Source: Agrobacterium vitis
Lineage (GTDB): Bacteria > Pseudomonadota > Alphaproteobacteria > Rhizobiales > Rhizobiaceae
DNA: 64,000 nucleotides
Direction: 5' to 3'
Assembly (NCBI RefSeq): GCF_013337045.2
Contig: NZ_CP118259.1
Coordinates: forward strand, 1,302,001 to 1,366,000
Shown here: in pieces, positions 20,472-29,916 of the stretch
Layout: each line of letters opens with the position of its first letter
How positions within the stretch are numbered: the stretch's first letter is position 1
Notes under the pieces: model-generated
The model's input: the letters and a program-made list of their open reading frames with translations, nothing else
What the model was told of the DNA's origin: nothing
Database searches by the model: none
Made by a program: the position numbers and the translations under genes

Positions 20472-21470
20472 TTGCAGCAGCCGGATCTCCAGACAGGGTT
20501 TAGCATTGCCTCGGTTGCCATTCGCAACCGCGTCGTGCTTGCGCCGATGTCCGGCGTCACTGACCTGCCGTTTCGGCAATTGGCGTTTCGCTATGGGGCA
20601 GGATTGGTGGTGACGGAAATGGTTGCCAGCCGCGAACTTGTGTTCAACGCGGCGGAAAGCTGGTCGCGGCTGAAGGGGGCAGGCCTCACGCCACACATGG
20701 TGCAATTGGCCGGGCGCGATCCGCATTGGATGGCGGAAGCTGCGAAAATTGCCGAGGCCAATGGCGCCGATATTATCGATATCAATATGGGCTGTCCCGC
20801 CAAGAAAGTCATCGGTGGCTACGCCGGATCGGCGCTGATGCGCGAGCCGGAGATTGCGCTGGCGATGATCGAGGCGACGGTCAAGGCCGTTTCCGTCCCC
20901 GTCACCGTGAAGATGCGGCTCGGCTGGGATTCCGATTCGATCAACGCGCCGGACCTGTCGCGCCGCGCGCAGGATGCCGGTGTGCAGGCGATCACGGTGC
21001 ATGGCCGCACCCGCATGCAGTTTTACGAAGGCCGGGCCGATTGGGATGCGATTGCCGCCGTGCGTGAGGCGATTTCCATTCCGCTGATTGCCAATGGCGA
21101 TATCGATACCCTCGGGGACGCGCAGGAGATCCTGCGCCGGTCTGGCGCCGATGCGCTGATGCTGGGGCGCGCCTGCCAGGGCCGTCCCTGGCATGCGGGC
21201 GTGCTGGCTGGCCATGCGCCGCCAAGCGCGGATGAAATTCCGGCGATTGCCGTCGCCCATTACCGCGCCATGCTGGATCATTACGGCGCGCATGTCGGCG
21301 TTCGCCATGCGCGCAAACATGTAGGCTGGTATCTGGAGCGGCATGGTGTGCAGCTTGATCCTGCCGAAAAGACTGCGCTGATGACATCGAAAGATCCCGA
21401 CCATGTCGCCGACCGCCTGTTTGCGGCGCTGGCTGGCGCGGCACCAAGACCGCTTGAGGAGGCCGCATGA
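20472..21470 (+). CDS. dusB: tRNA-dihydrouridine synthase (NifR3 / DusB family)
   Basis: 332 residues from a TTG at 20472 (GAAAGA about 7 bases upstream); no in-frame ATG gives a full N-terminus. FMN-dependent reductase of specific tRNA uridines. Visible: [26 protein letters not shown] with catalytic Cys108, [30 protein letters not shown] and GRACQGRPW. Known as nifR3 in rhizobia, where it leads the ntrBC operon; here its stop overlaps ntrB by 4 bp. Confidence 0.94.
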   Translation: MQQPDLQTGFSIASVAIRNRVVLAPMSGVTDLPFRQLAFRYGAGLVVTEMVASRELVFNAAESWSRLKGAGLTPHMVQLAGRDPHWMAEAAKIAEANGADIIDINMGCPAKKVIGGYAGSALMREPEIALAMIEATVKAVSVPVTVKMRLGWDSDSINAPDLSRRAQDAGVQAITVHGRTRMQFYEGRADWDAIAAVREAISIPLIANGDIDTLGDAQEILRRSGADALMLGRACQGRPWHAGVLAGHAPPSADEIPAIAVAHYRAMLDHYGAHVGVRHARKHVGWYLERHGVQLDPAEKTALMTSKDPDHVADRLFAALAGAAPRPLEEAA

Positions 21471-22636
21471 GCAGTGATACGAAACCCGGCGATGGCTCGG
21501 GAGCTGGCCCAGCCGCTGGAAATGTATTGGCGATGGCCGTGCTCAACGCCATCCAGAACCCGGTGGTCATGGTCAATGGCGAGGGACATATCGTTTTTGC
21601 CAATTGGGAGGCCGAGGCGTTTTTCGGCGCCAGCGCCAGCCATCTCGCCCGTCACAAGATTTCCACCTTCATTCCGTTCGGCAGCCCGCTGCTGGAATTG
21701 ATCGATCAGGTGCGGGAGCGGCGGGCACCGGTCAATGAATACCGTGTCGATCTCAGTTCCCCACGGCTTGGCCAGGACAAGCTGGTCGATCTCTATGTCG
21801 CACCGGTCACTGTAGAGCCGGGTGCTGTTGTCGTGGTGTTTCAGGAACGCTCGATGGCCGATAAGATTGATCGCCAGCTCACCCACCGCGCCGCCGCCCG
21901 CTCCGTTACCGGTCTTGCCTCGATGCTTGCCCATGAAATCAAGAACCCGCTATCAGGCATTCGTGGTGCGGCGCAATTGCTGGAAAGCTCCGTGCCTCCA
22001 GAGGACCGCAGCCTGACCCGGCTGATCTGCGATGAGACCGACCGGATCGTCTCGCTGGTCGACCGTATGGAAATCTTTTCCGACGAGCGTCCCGTGGACC
22101 GCACCTCGATCAATATCCATTCGGTGCTGGACCATGTGAAGGCCATCGCCCAGGCGGGCTTTGCCCGGCACTTGAAGATCACCGAGAGCTACGATCCATC
22201 GCTGCCGCCGGTGTTTGCCAACCGGGATCAATTGGTGCAGGTGTTTTTGAACCTGATCAAGAATGCTGCCGAGGCGGTCGGCGACCGGGCCGATGGCGAA
22301 ATTCAGCTGACCACGGCCTATCGCCCTGGCATAAGGCTGTCGGTTGCCGGATCGCGGGAAAAGATCTCGCTGCCGCTGGAATTCTGCGTCGCCGATAACG
22401 GCCCGGGCGTGCCTTCCGACCTTCTGCCGCATCTGTTTGATCCCTTCATTACCACCAAGACCAACGGGTCCGGCCTGGGCCTTGCGCTGGTGGCCAAGAT
22501 CATTGGCGGCCATGGCGGCATTGTTGAATGCGACAGTCAGGGCAACCGGACACTATTCCGCGTGTTGATGCCGGTTTCCAAGGAAACGGTTGATGAAGAC
22601 ACTCCCTTTGCGAAATCCGTGGGAAGATCAAGATGA
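21467..22636 (+). CDS. ntrB: Nitrogen regulation sensor histidine kinase NtrB
   Basis: 389 residues, soluble. N-terminal PAS domain (about 25-135), then the H-box [19 protein letters not shown] with phospho-accepting His156, N-box [14 protein letters not shown]1 VADNGPGVP and G2 [14 protein letters not shown]. It phosphorylates or dephosphorylates NtrC depending on PII status. ATGA overlaps on both sides couple dusB-ntrB-ntrC translation. Confidence 0.96.
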   Translation: MSSDTKPGDGSGAGPAAGNVLAMAVLNAIQNPVVMVNGEGHIVFANWEAEAFFGASASHLARHKISTFIPFGSPLLELIDQVRERRAPVNEYRVDLSSPRLGQDKLVDLYVAPVTVEPGAVVVVFQERSMADKIDRQLTHRAAARSVTGLASMLAHEIKNPLSGIRGAAQLLESSVPPEDRSLTRLICDETDRIVSLVDRMEIFSDERPVDRTSINIHSVLDHVKAIAQAGFARHLKITESYDPSLPPVFANRDQLVQVFLNLIKNAAEAVGDRADGEIQLTTAYRPGIRLSVAGSREKISLPLEFCVADNGPGVPSDLLPHLFDPFITTKTNGSGLGLALVAKIIGGHGGIVECDSQGNRTLFRVLMPVSKETVDEDTPFAKSVGRSR

Positions 22637-24084
22637 CAGCCACTATCCTTGTTGCCGATGACGATGCTGCGATCCGCACCGTTTTGAACCAGGCGCTGAG
22701 CCGCGCCGGTTACGATGTCCGCATCACGTCAAATGCCGCGACCCTGTGGCGCTGGATTTCAGCCGGCGAGGGCGATCTGGTCGTTACCGACGTGGTTATG
22801 CCCGACGAAAACGCCTTCGACCTTCTGCCGCGCATCAAGAAGGCCCGGCCCGACCTGCCGGTTTTGGTGATGAGTGCCCAAAACACCTTCATGACCGCCA
22901 TCCGCGCTTCGGAAAAGGGCGCTTACGATTACCTGCCCAAGCCCTTCGACCTGACCGAACTGATCGCCATTATCGGCCGGGCGCTGGCCGAGCCAAAGAA
23001 AAAGCCGGCACGGCTGGGCGATGACATGCAGGACGGCATGCCGCTGGTTGGCCGTTCCGCCGCCATGCAGGAAATCTACCGGGTTCTGGCCCGGTTGATG
23101 CAGACCGATCTGACGCTGATGATTACGGGCGAATCCGGCACGGGCAAGGAATTGGTCGCCAAGGCGCTGCATGACTACGGCAAGCGCCGCAACGGTCCCT
23201 TCGTGGCGATCAATATGGCGGCCATTCCGCGTGATTTGATCGAATCGGAACTGTTCGGCCATGAAAAGGGTGCGTTTACTGGCGCACAGAACCGCTCCAC
23301 CGGACGTTTCGAGCAGGCCGAGGGCGGCACTTTGTTTCTGGATGAGATCGGCGACATGCCGATGGATGCCCAGACGAGGCTCCTGCGTGTTCTACAGCAG
23401 GGTGAATATACCACGGTCGGCGGGCGCACGCCGATCCGCACCGATGTGCGCATCGTCGCCGCCACCAACAAGGACTTGAAGCAGTCGATCAATCAGGGTC
23501 TGTTTCGCGAAGACCTCTACTATCGCCTGAACGTCGTGCCGCTGCGCCTGCCGCCATTGCGTGACCGGGCCGAGGATATTGCCGATCTGGTGCGCCATTT
23601 CATCCAGCAGGGCGAGAAGGAAGGTCTGGACGCCAAGCGATTCGAGCAGGAAGCGCTCGAAGTGATGAAATCCTATGCCTGGCCCGGCAATGTTCGTGAG
23701 CTGGAGAACCTGGTGCGCCGGTTGATGGCGCTTTATCCACAGGATGTTATCACCCGCGAAATCATTGAGCAGGAACTGCGTTCCGACATTACCGACAGCC
23801 CGCTGACCAAGGGTGGATCGGGCGGCGGTCATATGACCATTGCCCAGGCGGTCGAAGAAAATATGCGCAGCTACTTTGCTTCCTTTGGCGACAACCTGCC
23901 GCCGCCCGGCCTTTACGACCGGGTTTTGACCGAAATGGAATATCCGCTGATCCTGGCGGCCTTGACCGCCACCCGTGGAAACCAGATCAAGGCCGCCGAC
24001 CTTTTGGGTTTGAACCGAAATACGCTACGCAAGAAAATCCGCGAATTGGGTGTTTCGGTTTACAGAAGCTCGCGTAGTGCTTGA
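22633..24084 (+). CDS. ntrC: Nitrogen regulation response regulator NtrC
   Basis: 483 residues. Receiver domain 1-120 with phospho-acceptor Asp53 ([10 protein letters not shown]) and switch Lys in YLPKPFDL; sigma-54 AAA+ domain about 145-385 with GESGTGKE, the sigma-54-contacting loop [11 protein letters not shown], and [12 protein letters not shown]-terminal Fis-type helix-turn-helix (about 440-480, [16 protein letters not shown]). Activates sigma-54 promoters of nitrogen-scavenging genes. All key motifs are intact, in contrast to NtrX below. Confidence 0.97.
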   Translation: MTATILVADDDAAIRTVLNQALSRAGYDVRITSNAATLWRWISAGEGDLVVTDVVMPDENAFDLLPRIKKARPDLPVLVMSAQNTFMTAIRASEKGAYDYLPKPFDLTELIAIIGRALAEPKKKPARLGDDMQDGMPLVGRSAAMQEIYRVLARLMQTDLTLMITGESGTGKELVAKALHDYGKRRNGPFVAINMAAIPRDLIESELFGHEKGAFTGAQNRSTGRFEQAEGGTLFLDEIGDMPMDAQTRLLRVLQQGEYTTVGGRTPIRTDVRIVAATNKDLKQSINQGLFREDLYYRLNVVPLRLPPLRDRAEDIADLVRHFIQQGEKEGLDAKRFEQEALEVMKSYAWPGNVRELENLVRRLMALYPQDVITREIIEQELRSDITDSPLTKGGSGGGHMTIAQAVEENMRSYFASFGDNLPPPGLYDRVLTEMEYPLILAALTATRGNQIKAADLLGLNRNTLRKKIRELGVSVYRSSRSA

Positions 24085-24120
24085 CATTCGCCTGACAAGC
24101 GTTGCAATTTCGCCACAATG

Positions 24121-24138
24121 CGTTGCTCAATAGCAACG
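24121..24138. promoter_or_regulatory. Inverted repeat upstream of ntrY
   Basis: CGTTGCT, CAAT, AGCAACG (24121-24138): a perfect 7-bp palindrome 37 bp after ntrC in the 206-bp ntrC-ntrY gap. No U-tract follows, so it could be a short hairpin or a regulator site. Confidence 0.35.
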
Positions 24139-24290
24139 GTGGAGAGCTTTAACGGTAAGGCTTCGTTTCGTGATCCTGCGTCTTCGGTCGTGGGACACGG
24201 TTCTTTTTGCATCCGGTATCGTCAGGGTGCAGCAGAGACTTAGTTCGCCGACAAGGCATCTCATCTTTCCGTTTGCGGAGACGAGACTGG

Positions 24291-26570
24291 ATGAAAACGC
24301 GGCGGCCTGCGGGGCAGACCGAAGAGGAAGCAGCATTGACGCTGCTACAGGAGCGCAAGTCCTCCTTTGCCTTGCCGGGCCTTATTCTGGCCGGGGGCGC
24401 GTTGGCCTGCGCCATGTTCACCCTGCCGGTCCTGCTTGGCCTCACCCCGATTGCGCCGACCTCGAATGTGCTGATCGGCTCTGTCGTCATCAATACGCTT
24501 TTCGTTCTTGGCCTGCTGTTTCTGATCGGTCGGGAAGTCAGCCGTCTCGTCAAGGCGCGGCGCCGGGGGCGGGCGGCGGCCAGGCTGCATGTGCGCATCG
24601 TCGTGCTGTTTTCGATCGTGGCGATTACACCGGCGATCCTGGTGGCGATTTTCGCCAGTATTACCCTCAATGTCGGGTTGGATCGATGGTTTTCGATCCG
24701 GACCCAAGCCATCATCAATTCATCGATGAATGTGGCCCAGGCTTATATGCTGGAAAATGCCAGCTATTTGCAGGGCCAGACGATTTCCATGGCGACGGAT
24801 CTGGAGCGAAATCGGCCACTGTTCTTCCTCGACCGCACCGGATTTATCGAGTTGATGACCCGCCAGGCCAAGGGGCGCGGACTGCTGGGTGCCTTTCTGG
24901 TTCGCAAGGACGGCACGCCCATCCTTCAGGCGGATATTTCGACTGAAAAGCCGCTGCCAGCCATTCCGCAGGATGCGTTGGACAAGGCCGCGGCTGGCCA
25001 GCCGACGCTGATCCCACCAGGTGTCACCAATCTGGTCGGCGGGATCATCAAGATGGATTCGCTGAGCGGCGCCTATCTCTACACGATCCGTGCCGTTGAT
25101 CCGAAGGTCATGCGGGCAATGCGTGAGATGGAGGACAATACCGCCGAATATAAATCGATGGAGGCGGGACGCACCACGTTGCAAATCGCCTTTGCCGTTC
25201 TCTATCTCGGCTTCGCATTGATCGTGCTTCTGGCTGCTATCTGGACCGCGATTGCCGTTGCTGACCGCATCGTTCGGCCGATCCGGCTGCTGATTGGCGC
25301 TGCGGATAATGTCGCGTCAGGCAATATGAATGTCGTGGTGCCGGTCAGGGTGGCCGATGGCGATGTGGGCAGCCTGTCGCGTACCTTCAACAAGATGATT
25401 TCCCAGATCCGCACCCAGCGCGATGAAATTCTGGAAGCCAAGGATGAGGTCGATGACCGTCGCCGCTTCATCGAAGCGGTGCTGTCGGGCGTGACAGCGG
25501 CGGTGATTGGCGTCGAGGACGATGGCCGGATCACCATCGTCAATCCTTCGGCAGAACTGTTTCTGGCGCGCGACGCCGAAGAATTGCTGGGCGAGAAGCT
25601 GGAAACAGTCGCGCCGGAGATCAACACGGTGTTTGCCGAAGCCGGGCTTCGCCATCGTGGTGATTTCCGCAAGCAGATCAATCTGGTGCGCAGTGGCAAG
25701 GAGCGCACCTTGTCTGTACAGGTCACACGCGAGGAAACCCGCAACGCCACCGAATCCTACGTGATCACGCTGGATGACATCACGGATCTGGTGATTGCCC
25801 AGCGCTCGACCGCCTGGGCCGATGTGGCGCGCCGTATCGCCCATGAGATCAAGAACCCGCTGACCCCGATTCAGCTCTCGGCAGAGCGATTGAAGCGCCG
25901 TTTCGGCAAGCAGATCGCTAGCGAGGACCGTCAGGTCTTTGACCAGTGCACCGATACGATCGTGCGTCAGGTCGAGGATATCGGCCGGATGGTGGATGAG
26001 TTCTCGTCCTTTGCCCGGATGCCGAAGCCGACCAAGCAACCGGCCGATCTGCGCGACGTTTTGAAGGACGCAATCTTCCTGCGGGAAATGGGTCATAGCG
26101 ATTGTGAATTCATCCGCGACGTTGGCGAGCTTCCGCTTGAAGGTTCGTTCGATGCCCGGATGTTGGCCCAGGCCTTCGGCAATCTGATCAAGAATGCGGT
26201 GGAAGCAATCGAGGCTGTGCCCTCTGATGCTGAAAAACTGCCGGGCCGGGTGTGGATCAGGGCGGCGACGGACGAGGGACGTGACGGTTTCGTGGTGGAT
26301 ATCATCGACAATGGCAAGGGACTGCCTATCGATAATCGCCATCGCATTCTGGAACCCTATATGACGATGCGGGAGAAGGGCACGGGCCTCGGCCTCGCCA
26401 TTGTCAAGAAAATCATTGAAGAGCATGGCGGTCAGCTTGAATTGCATGATGCACCGGCAGAATTCGACGGTGGGCGTGGCGCGATGATCCGCGTCGTGTT
26501 GCCGCGACAAGCCGGGGCAGCCTCTGCCGCCACTGAAGAACATGATAAGGAAGCAGCTTATGGCCTCTGA
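24291..26570 (+). CDS. ntrY: Membrane sensor histidine kinase NtrY
   Basis: 759 residues from ATG 24291 (MKTRRPAGQTEEEA; GGAGACGAGA upstream); the frame is open further back to 24207. Hydrophobic segments near 30-110 and about 300-325, with an extracytoplasmic sensor region between; HAMP (about 325-380), PAS (about 395-500), H-box [20 protein letters not shown] with His518, then ATPase motifs GNLIKNAVEAIE, DNGKGLP and GTGLGLAIVKKI. Partner of NtrX in nitrogen, envelope or redox control in alphaproteobacteria. Confidence 0.95.
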   Translation: MKTRRPAGQTEEEAALTLLQERKSSFALPGLILAGGALACAMFTLPVLLGLTPIAPTSNVLIGSVVINTLFVLGLLFLIGREVSRLVKARRRGRAAARLHVRIVVLFSIVAITPAILVAIFASITLNVGLDRWFSIRTQAIINSSMNVAQAYMLENASYLQGQTISMATDLERNRPLFFLDRTGFIELMTRQAKGRGLLGAFLVRKDGTPILQADISTEKPLPAIPQDALDKAAAGQPTLIPPGVTNLVGGIIKMDSLSGAYLYTIRAVDPKVMRAMREMEDNTAEYKSMEAGRTTLQIAFAVLYLGFALIVLLAAIWTAIAVADRIVRPIRLLIGAADNVASGNMNVVVPVRVADGDVGSLSRTFNKMISQIRTQRDEILEAKDEVDDRRRFIEAVLSGVTAAVIGVEDDGRITIVNPSAELFLARDAEELLGEKLETVAPEINTVFAEAGLRHRGDFRKQINLVRSGKERTLSVQVTREETRNATESYVITLDDITDLVIAQRSTAWADVARRIAHEIKNPLTPIQLSAERLKRRFGKQIASEDRQVFDQCTDTIVRQVEDIGRMVDEFSSFARMPKPTKQPADLRDVLKDAIFLREMGHSDCEFIRDVGELPLEGSFDARMLAQAFGNLIKNAVEAIEAVPSDAEKLPGRVWIRAATDEGRDGFVVDIIDNGKGLPIDNRHRILEPYMTMREKGTGLGLAIVKKIIEEHGGQLELHDAPAEFDGGRGAMIRVVLPRQAGAASAATEEHDKEAAYGL

Positions 26571-27924
26571 CATCCTGGTGGTTGACGACGAGGAAGACAT
26601 TCGCGAGATCGTCTCCGGCATCTTGAGCGACGAAGGGCACGAAACCCGCACGGCGCATGATGCCGACAGCGCGCTTGCGGCGATTTCCGACCGGGCGCCT
26701 CGACTGATCTTTCTCGATATCTGGATGCATGGCAGCCGGTTGGACGGGCTGGCATTGCTGGACGAAATCAAGGCCCGGCATCCCGACCTGCCGGTTGTGA
26801 TGATTTCGGGGCATGGCAATGTCGAAACGGCGGTGTCGGCCATCAAGCGCGGCGCTTTTGACTTTATCGAAAAGCCGTTCAAGGCCGACCGTTTGATCCT
26901 GATTGCCGAGCGGGCGCTGGAAAATTCCAAGCTGAAACGCGAAGTAACCGAACTGAAACGGCGCACCGGCGATGCCAACGAGTTGATCGGCAGTTCGGTG
27001 GCGGTATCGCAACTGCGCCAGACCATCGAGAAGGTCGCACCGACCAATAGCCGGATCATGATCGTCGGCCCGTCCGGCAGCGGCAAGGAACTGGTGGCGC
27101 GGATGATCCACAAGCGCTCGGCCCGTGCCGCCGGACCGTTCGTGACATTGAATGCCGCAGCCATCACCCCCGACCGCATGGAAGTGGCGCTGTTCGGGAC
27201 CGAAGGTGGCCCCGGCCAGTCTCGCCGGATTGGCGCGCTGGAAGAGGCGCATCGCGGGATACTCTATCTGGATGAAGTCGGCGAAATGCCGCGCGAGACC
27301 CAGAACAAGATCCTGCGGGTGCTGGTCGATCAGCAATTCGAGCGCGTCGGCGGTTCCAAGCGGGTCAAGGTCGATGTGCGGATCATTTCCTCCAGCGCCT
27401 ATAATCTCGAAAGCCTGATTGCTGAGGGCCGGTTCCGTGAGGATCTGTTTCATCGCCTGGCGGTGGTGCCAGTGCGGGTGCCGCCGCTGGCGGAGCGGCG
27501 CGAAGATATTCCCTTCCTCGTTGATATGCTGATGCGCCATATCGCCGAACAGGCCGGTATTCGCCAGCGCAAGATCGGTGAGGACGCGATGGCGGTGTTG
27601 CAGGCCCATGACTGGCCGGGCAATATCCGCCAATTGCGCAATAATATCGAGCGGCTGTTGATCCTGACCCAGAACGATGGGGCGGATGTGCCAATCAACG
27701 CGGAAATGCTGCCGACGGATCTTGGCGAAATGCTGCCGAAAGTCTCCGGTCGCAGCGATTACCAGATCATGACCTTGCCGCTGCGCGAAGCCCGCGAAAT
27801 GTTCGAACGCGATTATCTGATCGCCCAGATCAACCGCTTTGGCGGCAATATCTCACGAACGGCGGAATTTGTTGGCATGGAGCGATCGGCGCTGCACCGG
27901 AAGTTGAAGTCGCTGGGCGTCTGA
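26560..27924 (+). CDS. ntrX: Response regulator NtrX
   Basis: 454 residues from ATG 26560 (AAGGAAGC upstream, inside the end of ntrY; 11-bp overlap). Receiver with Asp53 (IFLDIWMHGS) and a KPFKADR switch segment; AAA+ domain with GPSGSGKELVAR and ILYLDEVGEMP; Fis-type C-terminus (GGNISRTAEFVGMERSALHRKL). The sigma-54-contacting GAFTGA loop is absent: after ALFGTE the sequence reads GGPGQSRRIGALEEA. This suggests it does not activate sigma-54 promoters in the NtrC manner. Confidence 0.95.
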   Translation: MASDILVVDDEEDIREIVSGILSDEGHETRTAHDADSALAAISDRAPRLIFLDIWMHGSRLDGLALLDEIKARHPDLPVVMISGHGNVETAVSAIKRGAFDFIEKPFKADRLILIAERALENSKLKREVTELKRRTGDANELIGSSVAVSQLRQTIEKVAPTNSRIMIVGPSGSGKELVARMIHKRSARAAGPFVTLNAAAITPDRMEVALFGTEGGPGQSRRIGALEEAHRGILYLDEVGEMPRETQNKILRVLVDQQFERVGGSKRVKVDVRIISSSAYNLESLIAEGRFREDLFHRLAVVPVRVPPLAERREDIPFLVDMLMRHIAEQAGIRQRKIGEDAMAVLQAHDWPGNIRQLRNNIERLLILTQNDGADVPINAEMLPTDLGEMLPKVSGRSDYQIMTLPLREAREMFERDYLIAQINRFGGNISRTAEFVGMERSALHRKLKSLGV

Positions 27925-28116
27925 GCTGGTTTGGGCGTTGGCTGGCAAGAGAATCCATTGCAATTCGACAATGAATTTGCTTGGGGTTTCCCGATTGCGG
28001 AACCACTTCCGATTTGATACCAAACAAGACTGACGGGCATTTGGGGAAGCCTGTCCAAAAAAATTAGAAAATTGCAACCGGCACCCCCGACCGGCAAGAT
28101 AGAAAGAAGCGGCGCC

Positions 28117-28359
28117 ATGGCGGAACGTTCTCAGAATTTGCAGGACCTATTTCTCAATACGGTTCGCAAGCAGAAGATTTCCCTCACTATTTTCCTGATC
28201 AACGGTGTGAAGCTGACCGGCGTCGTCACCTCGTTTGATAATTTCTGCGTGCTGCTGCGTCGCGATGGGCATTCCCAGCTCGTCTACAAGCACGCCATTT
28301 CGACCATCATGCCGGGTCAGCCCATGCAGATGTTCGAAAGCGAAGAAGCTGCTTCTTAA
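28117..28359 (+). CDS. hfq: RNA chaperone Hfq
   Basis: 80 residues, the standard rhizobial length, from ATG 28117 (AGAAAGAAG upstream). Sm1 motif [20 protein letters not shown] and Sm2 motif [11 protein letters not shown] are intact, including QNLQDLFLN for the proximal RNA-binding face. Hexameric chaperone for small RNA-mRNA pairing. Located between ntrX and hflX as in most Rhizobiales, with a 192-bp upstream gap in which I recognise no specific site. Confidence 0.98.
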
Positions 28360-28377
28360 ATTTCGCCATTGCGTTTC

Positions 28378-28416
28378 ATAGCATCGTGTCGGCTCGAATT
28401 TTCGGCACGGTGCTAT
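28378..28416 (+). repeat. Long hairpin between hfq and hflX
   Basis: ATAGCATCGTGTCG (28378-28391), 11-base loop, CGGCACGGTGCTAT (28403-28416): 14 bp, fully paired if two G-U pairs are allowed. It starts 18 bp after the hfq stop. No U-tract follows, so it may stabilise the hfq 3' end or be a palindromic repeat rather than a terminator. Confidence 0.5.
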
Positions 28417-28433
28417 AGTGGGAACAGAATGGG

Positions 28434-29894
28434 TTGCGCTCCGTTGACGAGGCGGAGACAATCCATTTTTCTGCGTTTAACAACAGGACAACGGCTATAG
28501 CCAATCGAGACACCACATCCGATAGCATCATTCCCGAACAGGAAATGCACCGCGACGACATGCGCGCCGTGGTTCTTGTTCCTGTGTTGAAGCAGGCCCG
28601 TTCCAGTGAAAAGGCCTCGACTGAGCTTGGTCCGACCACGACCCGCAGCCACGAGAGCCGGTTGGAAGAGGCCATGGGGCTTGCGCGCGCCATCGACCTG
28701 ACAATCGTGCAAGGCCTGATCGTTGCCGTCAACCAGCCGCGTCCGGCGACCCTGATCGGCAGCGGCAAGATCGAGGAAATCAAGGCGCTGCTCGATAGCC
28801 ATGATGCCGGTCTTGTCATTGTCGATCATCCGCTGACGCCGGTGCAGCAGCGCAATCTGGAAAAACAGTGGAACGCCAAGGTCATCGACCGCACGGGTCT
28901 GATCCTGGAAATCTTCGGCCGCCGCGCCTCCACCAAGGAAGGCACGTTGCAGGTCGATCTCGCCCATCTGAATTACCAGAAGGGCCGTCTGGTGCGCAGC
29001 TGGACCCACTTGGAGCGTCAGCGCGGCGGTGCAGGTTTCATGGGCGGCCCCGGTGAAACCCAGATCGAGGCCGACCGGCGGATGTTGCAGGACCGCATCG
29101 TGCGGCTGGAACGCGAACTGGAACAGGTGGTTCGCACCCGCCAATTGCACCGCGCCAAGCGTCGCAAGGTGCCGCATCCGATTGTCGCGCTTGTTGGCTA
29201 TACCAATGCCGGAAAATCGACACTGTTTAATCGGATCACCGGGGCAGGCGTGCTCGCCGAGGATATGCTGTTTGCCACGCTGGACCCGACGCTGCGCCGC
29301 ATGAAGCTGCCGCAGGGCCGCACCGTAATTCTCTCGGATACGGTTGGCTTTATCTCGGATCTGCCGACCCATCTGGTCGCAGCCTTTCGCGCTACGCTTG
29401 AAGAAGTGCTGGAAGCGGACTTGATCCTGCATGTGCGTGACATGGCCGACCCGGATAACGGTGCGCAGGCAGGCGACGTTTTGCGGATTCTCTCCGACCT
29501 TGGCATCGATGAAAAAGAGCGTGACGAACGCATCATCGAAGTCTGGAACAAGATCGATCGGCTGGAGCCGGAAGCGCATCAGGCTATCGCGGAAAAGGCA
29601 ACTGGCCGGAAAAACGTGATGGCTGTTTCCGCCGTCACGGGCGAAGGGGTCGATGCCCTGATGGCCGAAATCGCAGAGCGGCTTTCCGGCGTGGTGACGG
29701 AAACCACGGTGATTTTGCCGCCCGACAAGCTCTCCCTGATCTCCTGGGTCTATGAGAACACCATGGTGGACAGCCGCGAGGACCGGGACGATGGTTCTGT
29801 TTCCCTCGATTTACGCCTGTCAGAGCAACAGGCCAGTGCGTTGGAGCGCAAGCTTGGCCTGATCCAGCCGGTTCGCAGCGAGGATTGGGACTGA
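28434..29894 (+). CDS. hflX: GTPase HflX
   Basis: Up to 486 residues. N-terminal HflX domain (ATLIGSGKIEEIKALL, VIVDHPLTPVQQRNLEKQW, DRTGLILEIFGRRASTKEG, GGPGETQIEADRR), then a GTPase domain with G1 GYTNAGKST at 255-263, G3 DTVGF and G4 NKID. A ribosome-splitting GTPase in E. coli. The start is uncertain: TTG 28434 gives the longest frame, while ATG 28545 or ATG 28560 (MRAVVLVPVL) would give about 444-449 residues and fit the conserved part. Follows hfq as in enterobacteria. Confidence 0.93.
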   Translation: MRSVDEAETIHFSAFNNRTTAIANRDTTSDSIIPEQEMHRDDMRAVVLVPVLKQARSSEKASTELGPTTTRSHESRLEEAMGLARAIDLTIVQGLIVAVNQPRPATLIGSGKIEEIKALLDSHDAGLVIVDHPLTPVQQRNLEKQWNAKVIDRTGLILEIFGRRASTKEGTLQVDLAHLNYQKGRLVRSWTHLERQRGGAGFMGGPGETQIEADRRMLQDRIVRLERELEQVVRTRQLHRAKRRKVPHPIVALVGYTNAGKSTLFNRITGAGVLAEDMLFATLDPTLRRMKLPQGRTVILSDTVGFISDLPTHLVAAFRATLEEVLEADLILHVRDMADPDNGAQAGDVLRILSDLGIDEKERDERIIEVWNKIDRLEPEAHQAIAEKATGRKNVMAVSAVTGEGVDALMAEIAERLSGVVTETTVILPPDKLSLISWVYENTMVDSREDRDDGSVSLDLRLSEQQASALERKLGLIQPVRSEDWD

Positions 29895-29916
29895 ATAGCC
29901 CAGCTTAACTCTGGAC

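Noticed and set aside
24170..24946. 258-codon plus-strand frame overlapping the ntrY start
   Set aside because: Translation looks like shifted ntrY (Gly/Arg/His-rich) and the ntrY frame has the membrane helices; no evidence for a separate gene.
25317..27179. 620-codon open frame antisense to ntrY/ntrX
   Set aside because: Lies opposite well-defined kinase and regulator motifs; no ribosome site or family features.
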